Shown piece by piece: positions 15,513 to 24,533 of a stretch of DNA of 64,000 nucleotides. The stretch is taken from assembly GCA_963931525.1 (NCBI GenBank), contig OZ007023.1, forward strand, positions 1,364,001 through 1,428,000. Direction: 5' to 3'. The translations under genes were made by a program, and so were the position numbers. Source of the DNA: Fimenecus sp900545625. Lineage in GTDB: Bacteria; Bacillota; Clostridia; Oscillospirales; Acutalibacteraceae. The notes under the pieces were generated by a model that worked only from the letters and a program-made list of their open reading frames with translations, ran no database searches and had not been told where the DNA came from. The first letter of the stretch is position 1. Every line of letters begins with the position of its first letter.

Positions 15513-17722
15513 GCGAGGAACAGAATGCGGAGCGTCTGAACGGCACGGTGGAGGACATCCGCTTTCGCAACGAACAAAACGGATATACGGTGCTGGAGAT
15601 CGGCTGTGACGACGAGCTCGTCACGGCCGTCGGCACGTTTTCCGATATCTCCGTCGGCGAAACGGTGCGCCTTTCCGGCGCATGGGTCTATCACCCAACC
15701 TTCGGGCGGCAGTTCAAGGTCGAAGCGTTCGAGCGCGAAATGCCCGCCACCGCCGAGCAGCTATACAATTATCTTGCCGCCGGTGCGGTCAAGGGGATCG
15801 GCCCCGCGACTGCGGAAAAGATCGTCAAAAAATTCGGCGAGCAGACCTTTGACGTCCTCGAAAACGAGCCGGAAAGGCTGGCGACGATTAAGGGTATATC
15901 CCTTGATAAAGCAAAAAAGATACAGGAGAATTTCAAAAAGCAATTTGCCGTGCGCAGCGTCATGCTCGCACTTGAGGGGTACGGCATGTCCCCGCGCGAA
16001 TGCATCGCCGCCTATGAGGCATTCGGTTCGAACGCCGTGGCGCGTATTCTTGAAAACCCGTTTGCGCTTTGCAACGGGGAGGCAGGGATCGGCTTTGAGC
16101 GCGCGGAAACGATCGCCGCGGCGCTCCCAAATCCGCCTGCGTCACATTTGCGCGTGCAGGCGGGGATCGTATATATCGTGCGCCAAAATCTGTATTCCAA
16201 CGGTCATACCTGTATCCCGCGCGAAAAGCTCTTGTCTATCGCCGCAGCGTATCTTGAAACCAATACAGATACCATAGATATCCAGCTTGACGCACTCATG
16301 GAAGCGCGCAGCCTTGTGCAGCGCGAACTCGGCGGACGGGAGTTTGTTTTTTTAACGAGCGCCTATAACGACGAAAAAACCATCAGCGACCGCATCAAAA
16401 TCTTGCTGCGCTTCCCGCCGCCGCAGTCCGAGACGCTCGAACAGGACATTGCCGACATTGAACGCAAAAACGGCATCTCCTATGCCGAGACCCAGCGCGA
16501 AGCCATCCGCACGGCGGTCGAACGCGGGCTTCTGATCCTTACGGGCGGCCCCGGCACGGGCAAAACGACCGCACTTAAAGGTATTTTGCAGCTGTTTGAA
16601 CGGCAGGGCCTGGACATCGCGCTCGCCGCGCCTACCGGCCGTGCCGCCAAGCGTATGACGGAGCTTACCGGGCGCGACGCAAAAACGATCCACCGCCTTT
16701 TGGAAGTCGAGTGGGACGAGCATGACAACCCTGTATTCAAACGGGGCTTACGCAATCCGCTCGAGTGCGAGGTCCTCATTCTCGACGAGCTTTCCATGGT
16801 GGATATCCACCTGTTTGCAAGCCTTTTGCAAGCCTTGCCGTTCGGCTGCCGCTTGATTATGGTCGGCGATGCCGACCAGCTCCCGCCCGTGGGCGCAGGA
16901 AACGTGCTCGCGGATCTGATCGGCAGCGGGCTTTTGCCTGTGGTCTGCCTGACTGAGGTGTTCCGTCAGGCGATGGACAGCCTCATCGTCACAAACGCCC
17001 ACCGCATCGTCGGCGGCGAAATGCCGGTTCTCGACCGCAAGGACGGCGACTTTTTCCTCTTGGAGCGAACGAATCCTTATGCGGCGGCAAAGACGGTCTC
17101 CGAGCTTGTTTCCAAGCGCCTGCCGCAGGCATACGGGCTTTCTCCGACGGAGGATATTCAGGTGCTCTGCCCCTCCAAAAAAGGCGAGGTCGGAACGGTG
17201 CACCTCAATACGCTTTTGCAGAACAGTGTCAATCCGCCGGATGAGAAAAAAACGGAACTCACGGTCGGCTTCCGCACCTTCCGCATGGGCGATAAGGTCA
17301 TGCAGACAAAAAACAACTACGACGTGATTTGGGAAAAAGCGGACGGTGAAACGGGCGAGGGGATCTTCAACGGCGACATCGGCGTGATCGAGCAGATCGA
17401 CCCGCGCGCCGAGACCGCACGCATCCGCTTTGACGACCGCACCGTGTTCGCCGCAAAGGAACAGCTTGTTGAAATGGAGCTTGCGTACGCCGTCACGGTG
17501 CACAAAAGCCAGGGCAGCGAATTTCCGGCGGTCATCATTCCCGTCGTTTCGGTGCTGCCGAATCTTTGCTATCGCAATTTGCTGTATACCGCCGTCACAC
17601 GCGCCAAAAAGCTTCTGATTTTGGTCGGCACCGCCGAAGAAGTGGAAAAAATGGTGCACAACGATAAAAAGACGCGGCGGTATTCCGCACTGCAATATTT
17701 CCTGCATGACGAAGTGCAGTAA
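15509..17722 (+). CDS. recD2: RecD2-type ATP-dependent 5'-3' DNA helicase
   Basis: A 737-residue SF1B helicase. The N-terminal extension has an OB-like domain (GTVEDIRFRNEQNGYTVLEI) and tandem helix-hairpin-helix motifs (GAVKGIGPATAEKIVKKFG). The helicase core carries Walker A GGPGTGKTT at about 345-353, Walker B ILDELSMVD near 424, GDADQLPPVG near 452 and the C-terminal UvrD-like YAVTVHKSQGSEF near 659. In RecBC-lacking bacteria RecD2 acts in repair and replication-fork processing. Length and motif order are typical. It is coupled to the small membrane protein upstream and is followed 12 bp later by a glycosidase gene. Confidence 0.96.
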   Translation: MSEEQNAERLNGTVEDIRFRNEQNGYTVLEIGCDDELVTAVGTFSDISVGETVRLSGAWVYHPTFGRQFKVEAFEREMPATAEQLYNYLAAGAVKGIGPATAEKIVKKFGEQTFDVLENEPERLATIKGISLDKAKKIQENFKKQFAVRSVMLALEGYGMSPRECIAAYEAFGSNAVARILENPFALCNGEAGIGFERAETIAAALPNPPASHLRVQAGIVYIVRQNLYSNGHTCIPREKLLSIAAAYLETNTDTIDIQLDALMEARSLVQRELGGREFVFLTSAYNDEKTISDRIKILLRFPPPQSETLEQDIADIERKNGISYAETQREAIRTAVERGLLILTGGPGTGKTTALKGILQLFERQGLDIALAAPTGRAAKRMTELTGRDAKTIHRLLEVEWDEHDNPVFKRGLRNPLECEVLILDELSMVDIHLFASLLQALPFGCRLIMVGDADQLPPVGAGNVLADLIGSGLLPVVCLTEVFRQAMDSLIVTNAHRIVGGEMPVLDRKDGDFFLLERTNPYAAAKTVSELVSKRLPQAYGLSPTEDIQVLCPSKKGEVGTVHLNTLLQNSVNPPDEKKTELTVGFRTFRMGDKVMQTKNNYDVIWEKADGETGEGIFNGDIGVIEQIDPRAETARIRFDDRTVFAAKEQLVEMELAYAVTVHKSQGSEFPAVIIPVVSVLPNLCYRNLLYTAVTRAKKLLILVGTAEEVEKMVHNDKKTRRYSALQYFLHDEVQ

Positions 17723-17734
17723 GGGGAGAAAGCT

Positions 17735-19795
17735 ATGCGTGAAGTGATACCGTTGATGCAAAATTGGGAATTCGGCTTCGGAGATATGCCGCACGAAACG
17801 GACGCGGCGGCATGGGAACCCATATGCCTGCCGCACACGTGGAACAATTCGGACGGGCAGGACGGCGGCGGGGATTACCGCCGCGGCAAGGGCTTCTATC
17901 GCCGCGTGTTTTCCCTGGAAAAGGACGAGCAAAAAGCATACTTTATCGAATTCTTAGGCGTGAATAGCGTTGCGGATGTGTACCTGAACGGCACGCACCT
18001 CGGGCAGCACCGCGGGGGCTACACCCGTTTTCGCTTTGAATTGACAGATCACCTGCGCACGGGCGAAAACACCCTGCTTGTCTGTGCAGACAATTCACCG
18101 TTTCCCGATGTGATCCCGCTTACGGCGGACTTTACCTTTTTCGGCGGCATCTACCGAGAGGTCAATTTGATCGTTACGGAGCGTTCGCATTTTGAACTGC
18201 TGGATTTCGGCTCGGACGGCGTCCGGCTTTCTTACCCGAACACTTCGGAAGTTCGTGCATGTGCGGCGCTTTCCGTGGCTGCAAAGGTGTGTACCGATAC
18301 GCCTGAAGCCTGTACGGTGCGCGTGCAGGTGCTTTCCCCCGCACCGTTTATGCCATGCGCGGGGATAGAGCATCCCGATTTTACGCCGCCGAAGGCTGCG
18401 CCGCAAATCGTTGCCGAGGCGCGCTTCCCCGTACAAGGCGGCAAAGCCGAAGGAACGCTGTCAATTTCGTCGCCGCATTTGTGGAACGGCAGGCGCGACC
18501 CGTATCTGTACCGCGTCATCTGCATGTTGTATCACGGTGAGACCGCAGTAGACGAGGTGCAGAAGGATATCGGTTTCCGCTATATCCGGATTCACCCGCG
18601 CAAGGGCTTTTTTTTGAACGGTGCATCCTATCCGCTGCGCGGCGTGAACCGTCATCAGGATCGTGAAAATATGGGCTGGGCGATCACGGAAAACGAGCAC
18701 GACGAGGATTTTGCACTCCTCTATGAAATGGGCGCAAATGCTGTTCGGTTGGCGCATTATCCGCACCATCCGCATTTTTACGATCTTTGTGACCGTTACG
18801 GGCTGCCTGTTTGGGCGGAGATCCCCTTTGTAGACCATATCGGCGGCTGCGGCATCTCGCCGCTTGCAACGGACAAAACCGTTGACGCGGCTGTGACCGC
18901 TCGGCAGCTTGAAAACGCCAAGCAGCAGCTCACGGAACTCATTTTGCAGCAGGGACACAGACCCTCGATTTTTTGCTGGAGCATGGCAAATGAGGTCATG
19001 CGCGAATATAAGGGTACGGCTGCAAAGATGCTGGAAACGCTTGACGCACTTGCAAAAGAGCTTGACCCGACGCGCTATACGGCACTTGCCACGAATCACT
19101 ATGCCGGTGACAAATGGGCGAGCGATATAAAGGGCTGCAATATTTACCCCGGCTGGTATTGGGGCAGTGCGCGGCAGTTCCCGGCGCAGGCGCTCGCCCA
19201 TGTTCGAGCGAACCGTTTTCGCGGCGTCGCGGTGTCGGAATACGGTGCGGGCTCGAATGTCTCCCATCACACCGAAACGCCGCAGCAGCCGAAAAACACC
19301 GTGTGTGATTTCCATTCCGAGGAGTGGGCGAATATCGTCCATGAACATGCGCTCCAATACTTTATGTCCAAACGCGCCAAAAAGCTGTGGGGCACGTTCG
19401 TATGGAATATGTTCGACTTTGCCATCGACAGCCGCAATGAGGGCGGAATACCGGGTAGGAACGATAAAGGCCTTGTGACCTATGACCGCCGCACCAAAAA
19501 AGACGCGTATTTCCTGTATCAGGCGTATTGGCGAACGCTGCCTGTGACGTATATCACCTCGCGCCGCTTTACCGAACGCCGTCAGGCAACGATTAGCGTC
19601 AAGGTGTATTCCAACGCGAATGCGGTCACGCTTTCCTGCAACGGTATGCAGATCGCCGAAAAAAAGGCATCACAATGCCGTCAGGCGCATGTGTTCCTGT
19701 TTCAAAATGTACCGCTGCAAGCGGGCGAAAATACCGTGACCGCGCGCGGCGATAACGGAGCAGAGGATACCGTCGCCTGGCATTTGGAGAAGTAA
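17735..19795 (+). CDS. glycoside hydrolase family 2 beta-galactosidase-like enzyme
   Basis: A 686-residue GH2 enzyme without a signal peptide, probably cytoplasmic. Domains run in order: sugar-binding jelly roll (PHTWNN, then GKGFYRRVF), immunoglobulin-like domain, TIM barrel (PLRGVNRHQDR, then NAVRLAHYPHHPHFYDLCD) and a short C-terminal beta domain. The acid/base Glu lies in CWSMANEV near residue 419 and the nucleophile Glu in VSEYGAGS near 502. Beta-galactosidase is most likely, but beta-glucuronidase or another GH2 specificity cannot be excluded. The start is the ATG at 17735 behind AAGGGGAGAAAGC. The integrated element begins about 80 bp after its stop. Confidence 0.93.
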   Translation: MREVIPLMQNWEFGFGDMPHETDAAAWEPICLPHTWNNSDGQDGGGDYRRGKGFYRRVFSLEKDEQKAYFIEFLGVNSVADVYLNGTHLGQHRGGYTRFRFELTDHLRTGENTLLVCADNSPFPDVIPLTADFTFFGGIYREVNLIVTERSHFELLDFGSDGVRLSYPNTSEVRACAALSVAAKVCTDTPEACTVRVQVLSPAPFMPCAGIEHPDFTPPKAAPQIVAEARFPVQGGKAEGTLSISSPHLWNGRRDPYLYRVICMLYHGETAVDEVQKDIGFRYIRIHPRKGFFLNGASYPLRGVNRHQDRENMGWAITENEHDEDFALLYEMGANAVRLAHYPHHPHFYDLCDRYGLPVWAEIPFVDHIGGCGISPLATDKTVDAAVTARQLENAKQQLTELILQQGHRPSIFCWSMANEVMREYKGTAAKMLETLDALAKELDPTRYTALATNHYAGDKWASDIKGCNIYPGWYWGSARQFPAQALAHVRANRFRGVAVSEYGAGSNVSHHTETPQQPKNTVCDFHSEEWANIVHEHALQYFMSKRAKKLWGTFVWNMFDFAIDSRNEGGIPGRNDKGLVTYDRRTKKDAYFLYQAYWRTLPVTYITSRRFTERRQATISVKVYSNANAVTLSCNGMQIAEKKASQCRQAHVFLFQNVPLQAGENTVTARGDNGAEDTVAWHLEK

Positions 19796-19804
19796 GAAAA
19801 AGCC

Positions 19805-19833
19805 TTGACAACGTTTTTTCGTTCTGCTACAAT
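19805..19833 (+). promoter_or_regulatory. strong sigma-A promoter stranded at the left edge of the element
   Basis: TTGACA at 19805-19810, exactly 17 bp, then TACAAT at 19828-19833. It points into the element, but no native gene follows it. Joining the host flanks at the candidate repeat (19876-19883 with 31017-31024) would put it 56 nt upstream of the leader peptide of the ABC-F gene. I therefore read it as the original ABC-F promoter. Confidence 0.7.
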
Positions 19834-19875
19834 ACCCACGAAGTTGCTCATGTACGGTAAGGAAGCAAGCAACCG

Positions 19876-19883
19876 AAAACAAG
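19876..19883 (+). repeat. candidate left attachment repeat
   Basis: The octamer aaaacaag recurs at 31017-31024. Serine recombinases leave very short identical cores, so an eight-base match is suggestive only. The sequence to its left has host promoter character and that to its right has element character. Confidence 0.4.
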
Positions 19884-20178
19884 AACACTAGATCGCGTGT
19901 TACACTATTCCGAACCAAAGACCAAAAGATAAGCATTGTGGGAAAATCTAAACTTTTGGATTTTCCTACAATGCCAACTACGGCGGAATCCCTCCCACTC
20001 CTTATATCTTTCTGTATACATTGAATTTGTATTTAGTAAAATGCAGACAACACCACGGATCGGCTTTTGGTTGGACAATTCCAACCAAACACCACAGCAG
20101 ACAGCAGAAAACATTCTGAACGCTAGGAAGCCGGTATGATTGTTACATATAAGGGGAAGAAAAATTTCTTTTAGGTAC
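19884..20178 (+). other. left-end non-coding region of the element
   Basis: No credible gene. Two hairpins are visible. The first is at 19935-19974, with arms cattgtgggaaaatc and gattttcctacaatg (one G-U pair) around taaacttttg. The second is at 20068-20091, with arms tttggttgg and ccaaccaaa around acaatt. They could be recombinase-binding or terminator structures that insulate the cargo. Confidence 0.5.
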
Positions 20179-20207
20179 TTGCTTTCCTAAAACTGATGTG
20201 ATACAAT
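20179..20207 (+). promoter_or_regulatory. tet(W) promoter
   Basis: TTGCTT at 20179-20184, 17 bp, and TACAAT at 20202-20207, preceding the short leader ORF. Confidence 0.75.
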
Positions 20208-20235
20208 GATTTAATCCAGAAAAGGAGTAAAAAAT

Positions 20236-20467
20236 ATGCGGCAAGGTATTCTTAAATAAAACTATAATCAAATAGTGGGAACAAAGGATTATGATAGCTC
20301 CTTTTGTAGGGGCTTAGTTTTTTGTACCCAATTTAAGAATACTTTTGCCTTATCAATTTTGACATATCCCAAAAACAGCAATCACAAACAGGTGTATGCT
20401 GTATATGTGTATGTCCGCAACTTATAATCCCCAGTGGTAAAAGTATTTTACTGCTGGGGATTTTTAT
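20236..20467 (+). promoter_or_regulatory. tet(W) attenuation leader with leader peptide MRQGILK
   Basis: AAAGGAGT precedes an ATG at 20236 encoding MRQGILK and a TAA ending at 20259. The same heptapeptide begins the tet(M) leader of Tn916. An intrinsic terminator follows at about 20427-20467 (arms atccccagt..gtaaaa and ttttac..ctggggat, then tttttat) just before the gene. In tet(M), transcriptional attenuation linked to leader translation raises expression when tetracycline slows ribosomes; the same mechanism is inferred here. Confidence 0.85.
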
Positions 20468-20499
20468 GCCCTTTGGGGCTGTAAAGGGAGGACAATCAC

Positions 20500-22419
20500 A
20501 TGAAAATAATCAATATTGGAATTCTTGCCCATGTAGACGCTGGAAAGACGACCTTGACGGAGAGCCTGCTATATGCCAGCGGAGCCATTTCAGAACCGGG
20601 GAGCGTCGAAAAAGGGACAACGAGGACGGACACCATGTTTTTGGAGCGGCAGCGTGGGATTACCATTCAAGCGGCAGTCACTTCCTTCCAGTGGCACAGA
20701 TGTAAAGTTAACATTGTGGATACGCCCGGCCACATGGATTTTTTGGCGGAGGTGTACCGCTCTTTGGCTGTTTTAGATGGGGCCATCTTGGTGATCTCCG
20801 CGAAAGATGGCGTGCAGGCCCAGACCCGTATTCTGTTCCATGCCCTGCGGAAAATGAACATTCCCACCGTTATCTTTATCAACAAGATCGACCAGGCTGG
20901 CGTTGATTTGCAGAGCGTGGTTCAGTCTGTTCGGGATAAGCTCTCCGCCGATATTATCATCAAGCAGACGGTGTCGCTGTCCCCGGAAATAGTCCTGGAG
21001 GAAAATACCGACATAGAAGCATGGGATGCGGTCATCGAAAATAACGATGAATTATTGGAAAAGTATATCGCAGGAGAACCAATCAGCCGGGAAAAACTTG
21101 CGCGGGAGGAACAGCAGCGGGTTCAAGACGCCTCCCTGTTCCCAGTCTATCATGGCAGCGCCAAAAATGGCCTTGGCATTCAACCGTTGATGGATGCGGT
21201 GACAGGGCTGTTCCAACCGATTGGGGAACAGGGGGGCGCCGCCCTATGCGGCAGCGTTTTCAAGGTTGAGTACACCGATTGCGGCCAGCGGCGTGTCTAT
21301 CTACGGTTATACAGCGGAACGCTGCGCCTGCGGGATACGGTGGCCCTGGCCGGGAGAGAAAAGCTGAAAATCACAGAGATGCGTATTCCATCCAAAGGGG
21401 AAATTGTTCGGACAGACACCGCTTATCAGGGTGAAATTGTTATCCTTCCCAGCGACAGCGTGAGGTTAAACGATGTATTAGGGGACCAAACCCGGCTCCC
21501 TCGTAAAAGGTGGCGCGAGGACCCCCTCCCCATGCTGCGGACGACGATTGCGCCGAAAACGGCAGCGCAAAGAGAACGGCTGCTGGACGCTCTTACGCAA
21601 CTTGCGGATACTGACCCGCTTTTGCGTTGCGAAGTGGATTCCATCACCCATGAGATCATTCTTTCTTTTTTGGGCCGGGTGCAGTTGGAGGTTGTTTCCG
21701 CTTTGCTGTCGGAAAAATACAAGCTTGAAACAGTGGTAAAGGAACCCTCCGTCATTTATATGGAGCGGCCGCTCAAAGCAGCCAGCCACACCATCCATAT
21801 CGAGGTGCCGCCCAACCCGTTTTGGGCATCCATAGGACTGTCTGTTACACCACTCTCGCTTGGCTCCGGTGTACAATACGAGAGCCGGGTTTCGCTGGGA
21901 TACTTGAACCAGAGTTTTCAAAACGCTGTCAGGGATGGTATCCGTTACGGGCTGGAGCAGGGCTTGTTCGGCTGGAACGTAACGGACTGTAAGATTTGCT
22001 TTGAATACGGGCTTTATTACAGTCCGGTCAGCACGCCGGCGGACTTCCGCTCATTGGCCCCGATTGTATTGGAACAGGCATTGAAGGAATCGGGGACGCA
22101 GCTGCTGGAACCTTATCTCTCCTTCATCCTCTATGCGCCCCAGGAATACCTTTCCAGGGCTTATCATGATGCACCGAAATACTGTGCCACCATCGAAACG
22201 GCCCAGGTAAAAAAGGATGAAGTTGTCTTTACTGGCGAGATTCCCGCCCGCTGTATACAGGCATACCGTACTGATCTGGCCTTTTACACCAACGGGCGGA
22301 GCGTATGCCTTACAGAGCTGAAAGGATATCAGGCCGCTGTCGGTCAGCCGGTCATCCAGCCCCGCCGTCCAAACAGCCGCCTGGACAAGGTGCGCCATAT
22401 GTTTCAGAAGGTAATGTAA
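20500..22419 (+). CDS. tet(W): tetracycline resistance ribosomal protection protein Tet(W)
   Basis: A 639-residue EF-G-like GTPase that binds the ribosome and dislodges tetracycline from the A site, then hydrolyses GTP and leaves. Motifs are G1 AHVDAGKTT at residues 10-18, G2/switch RGITIQAA near 58, G3 DTPGHMDF near 74, G4 NKID near 128, then domains II-V and the C-terminal helix. Length and sequence are what I recall for Tet(W), which is closest to Tet(M)/Tet(O)-class proteins. The start is the ATG at 20500 behind GGGAGGACAATCAC. Resistance to tetracyclines is expected if it is expressed. It lies at the left end of the mobilizable element, behind its own attenuator. Confidence 0.97.
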   Translation: MKIINIGILAHVDAGKTTLTESLLYASGAISEPGSVEKGTTRTDTMFLERQRGITIQAAVTSFQWHRCKVNIVDTPGHMDFLAEVYRSLAVLDGAILVISAKDGVQAQTRILFHALRKMNIPTVIFINKIDQAGVDLQSVVQSVRDKLSADIIIKQTVSLSPEIVLEENTDIEAWDAVIENNDELLEKYIAGEPISREKLAREEQQRVQDASLFPVYHGSAKNGLGIQPLMDAVTGLFQPIGEQGGAALCGSVFKVEYTDCGQRRVYLRLYSGTLRLRDTVALAGREKLKITEMRIPSKGEIVRTDTAYQGEIVILPSDSVRLNDVLGDQTRLPRKRWREDPLPMLRTTIAPKTAAQRERLLDALTQLADTDPLLRCEVDSITHEIILSFLGRVQLEVVSALLSEKYKLETVVKEPSVIYMERPLKAASHTIHIEVPPNPFWASIGLSVTPLSLGSGVQYESRVSLGYLNQSFQNAVRDGIRYGLEQGLFGWNVTDCKICFEYGLYYSPVSTPADFRSLAPIVLEQALKESGTQLLEPYLSFILYAPQEYLSRAYHDAPKYCATIETAQVKKDEVVFTGEIPARCIQAYRTDLAFYTNGRSVCLTELKGYQAAVGQPVIQPRRPNSRLDKVRHMFQKVM

Positions 22420-22469
22420 AGATACATAATCGTCAAGACGGCAACAATCAGAAGTTATGGAGGGTAACA

Positions 22470-23237
22470 ATGGAATATAGTAAGGAAGATTTAATGGAAG
22501 CAAAAAAGCAAATTTGGGGAGTGGGAGAGAACATGGGAACAGAGGAAAGTAAAAAAATCTGGGAGGAGAACGCACAATTTTGGGATAATGCAATGGGTGA
22601 CGAATCTAATGAATTTCACAGAGAGGTAGTGCGTCCCAAAGTAACGGAACTTCTATCTCCTAATCCTGCGGATTACATTTTGGATATTGCGTGTGGCAAT
22701 GGAAATTATTCTTCGTATCTTGCACAAAGAGGCGCTTCGGTTGTCGCTTTTGATTACAGCAAAAAAATGATAGAATTGGCTAAAAGACGGCAATCACAAT
22801 ATGCAAAACAAATTGAATTTTGTGTGGCGGATGCGACCGATAGAAAAAGTATATTAGAATTAAAAAGAAATCGAGCCTTTACGAAAGCAGTTTCTAATAT
22901 GGCAATTATGGATATTACGGATATTGAACCACTTCTTATGGCTGTTTATGAACTGTTGCAGGAAAGCGGAATTTTTGTCTTTGCAACGCAACACCCTTGT
23001 TTTGTCACGTTGACTGAAAAATATATGACACCGCACAGTTACTATGATATAGCGATTGAAGGGCAACCGAAAGAGCAGATTTATTATCATCGTTCCATAC
23101 AAGATATTTTTAACCTTTGTTTTAGAGCTGGATTTGTCATTGATGGATTTTATGAAGAATGTTTTAAAACCAACAAAGAAATTCCTATGGTAATGATAGT
23201 AAGGCTTAAGAAGGTAAAACGTGATAGCTTAAAATAA
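22470..23237 (+). CDS. class I SAM-dependent methyltransferase linked to tet(W)
   Basis: A 255-residue methyltransferase of the Rossmann type. Motif I DIACGNGNYSSYL lies near residue 72 and is followed by VVAFDYSKKMIELAKRR (SAM ribose binding), CVADATD and a post-motif SNMAIMDI. The substrate is unknown; small-molecule or natural-product methylation is more likely than rRNA methylation judging by fold only. I start at the ATG at 22470 behind GGAGGGTAACA. It lies 50 bp after tet(W) on the same strand and is distinctly AT-rich compared with tet(W), so it is probably separate cargo. It could be co-transcribed and thus tetracycline-inducible. Confidence 0.82.
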   Translation: MEYSKEDLMEAKKQIWGVGENMGTEESKKIWEENAQFWDNAMGDESNEFHREVVRPKVTELLSPNPADYILDIACGNGNYSSYLAQRGASVVAFDYSKKMIELAKRRQSQYAKQIEFCVADATDRKSILELKRNRAFTKAVSNMAIMDITDIEPLLMAVYELLQESGIFVFATQHPCFVTLTEKYMTPHSYYDIAIEGQPKEQIYYHRSIQDIFNLCFRAGFVIDGFYEECFKTNKEIPMVMIVRLKKVKRDSLK

Positions 23238-23277
23238 ATTCAAGTTTGTCGGGTAAATAGCAAACCCAGCCGAGCCA

Positions 23278-23319
23278 GTCAACGGTCAAGATGAACGGCG
23301 CATATGCGCAGCCGTTGAC
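23278..23319. repeat. nested inverted repeat
   Basis: The outer arms gtcaacgg/ccgttgac enclose the palindrome gcgcatatgcgc. It lies between the methyltransferase and the sigma-like gene and could be a cruciform, a terminator without a U-tract, or a protein-binding site. Confidence 0.5.
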
Positions 23320-23408
23320 AGCCCCGCCCGCCTTTGCTGGTAGGCAATCAAGGGGCGACAGCAAGAAGTGCCACCGCCCCGCACTATTATTCAGAAAGGG
23401 GAATTTCC

Positions 23409-23831
23409 ATGACCGACCAGATAGCCTATCAAGAATATATCCAGCGCAGGTACAACGCCTTTTGCAAGACTGTTATCCGCTGTGCCGCCTTGGACAAGAT
23501 TTTGAAGCTTAAACGGCAATGGGAACGGCAAGTTTCCCTTGACTATCTGATGAACGAGAAGTTTGTCCAGTTTGCCGCGTCGGAGCCGGACGAGGAATAC
23601 CCATTTACCGTCTGCGGTCAGACCGTCCTGCTCTGCAACGCCGCCCTTGCCGACGCGATCTCTGTTTTGCCGGAGCAGACGCGGGAAGAAATCCTGCGCT
23701 ATTACTTTCTGCGCCAGCCGCAGCGCGTGATCGGCGCGTGTATTGGCCGGTCACGCAGCACAGCGGGGCGGCATATCCAGCTTGCCTTGCAGCGGCTACG
23801 CGAAGAAATGGGGGTGAGCCGGTATGAGTAG
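23409..23831 (+). CDS. sigma-70-like regulator, Tn916 Orf7-type
   Basis: A 140-residue protein whose C-terminal half looks like sigma region 4: LADAISVLPEQTREEILRYYFLR, then VIGACIGRSRSTAGRHIQLALQRLREEM. Tn916 Orf7 and relatives have the same size and layout and drive transcription of conjugative-transposon genes. It starts at the ATG at 23409 behind AAAGGGGAATTTCC; the stop overlaps the next gene by 8 bp. In this mobilizable element there is no conjugation operon to control, so it may be a relic or may control excision genes. Confidence 0.8.
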   Translation: MTDQIAYQEYIQRRYNAFCKTVIRCAALDKILKLKRQWERQVSLDYLMNEKFVQFAASEPDEEYPFTVCGQTVLLCNAALADAISVLPEQTREEILRYYFLRQPQRVIGACIGRSRSTAGRHIQLALQRLREEMGVSRYE

Positions 23832-24036
23832 ACTTCTCCCCTATGAAACAATCCTCAAAGCCCGTGAGGGCGACCCAGAAGCCGTGAACGCTGTCCTGCT
23901 CCACTACGCCGGATATATCCGCTATTTCTCAAAAGTGAACGGGCAGGTCAACGCCGAGGTGGAGGACTATGTAAAGCAGCGGTTAATTGACTGTCAATTC
24001 AAGTTCCGGCTTGACGAACCACCGGACAAGTCATAA
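23824..24036 (+). CDS. helix-turn-helix domain protein, Tn916 Orf8-type
   Basis: A 70-residue protein matching the pattern of Tn916 Orf8: YETILKAREGDPEAVNAVLLHYAGYIRYFSK and a C-terminal VEDYVKQRLIDCQFKFRLD. Orf7/Orf8 pairs are conserved together in Tn916-like elements. It begins with ATG at 23824 inside the end of the sigma-like gene. An intrinsic terminator follows 35 bp downstream. Confidence 0.8.
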   Translation: MSRLLPYETILKAREGDPEAVNAVLLHYAGYIRYFSKVNGQVNAEVEDYVKQRLIDCQFKFRLDEPPDKS

Positions 24037-24071
24037 AAACTGAATACCAGCCGCCACCGACGCGGCCAGCG

Positions 24072-24109
24072 AAAGCAGTAAGTCTTGAAAAAGATTTACT
24101 GCTTTTTTT
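24072..24109 (+). terminator. intrinsic terminator after the orf7/orf8 pair
   Basis: The arms aaagcagtaagtctt and aagatttactgcttt (one G-U pair) surround a gaaa loop and are followed by tttttttg. Confidence 0.9.
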
Positions 24110-24533
24110 GTTGTCCGGCTCCGCTCCCGGCCATTTTGCCCCCTGCCGGTTGTAGTAGTAAGCGAGGAGGGAATTTTTCTGCCCTGGTGTTTGGCATTTG
24201 GAGCATTTACCCGTAGTAGAGGGCAAAGAGAAAGGATTTCTCCAACACCGGGTAGAAACCACTGCGTCCGGTGTCATTTTAGCGAAAGCGGGCAGGAATG
24301 CCCTTTACAGGATTAGTAGTAGCAGAAAAAGAGAAACAAACTTTTGTGGTTGCAGTTTTCCAAAAAAGTGGCGGACGGAAGTGAGAGAAAGTTTGCAGTC
24401 ACGGAGAGCAAGTTTCTACCACGGTGCCAAAATCCGCAATTCTGCAGTTTTGCCCCTCGCGGGAAACTTGTTGGGGAGTGCCTTCCCCAAACCCTGCTCA
24501 TGCGCCCTTACGGGCGAGAAAGGAGGTCACACC
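24110..24533 (+). other. non-coding region upstream of mobC; candidate oriT
   Basis: No convincing gene over more than 400 bp. Near its right end there are two hairpins: ttgggga/tccccaa with a 6-nt loop at about 24471-24490, and cgccc/gggcg with a ttac loop at about 24503-24516. Origins of transfer of MobC/relaxase modules normally sit just upstream of mobC and contain such inverted repeats next to the nick site. The assignment as oriT rests on position and structure only. Confidence 0.4.

Noticed and set aside
16748..17932. 394-codon open frame antisense to recD2 and the GH2 gene
   Set aside because: Crosses the recD2/GH2 boundary; composition reflects the complementary codons.
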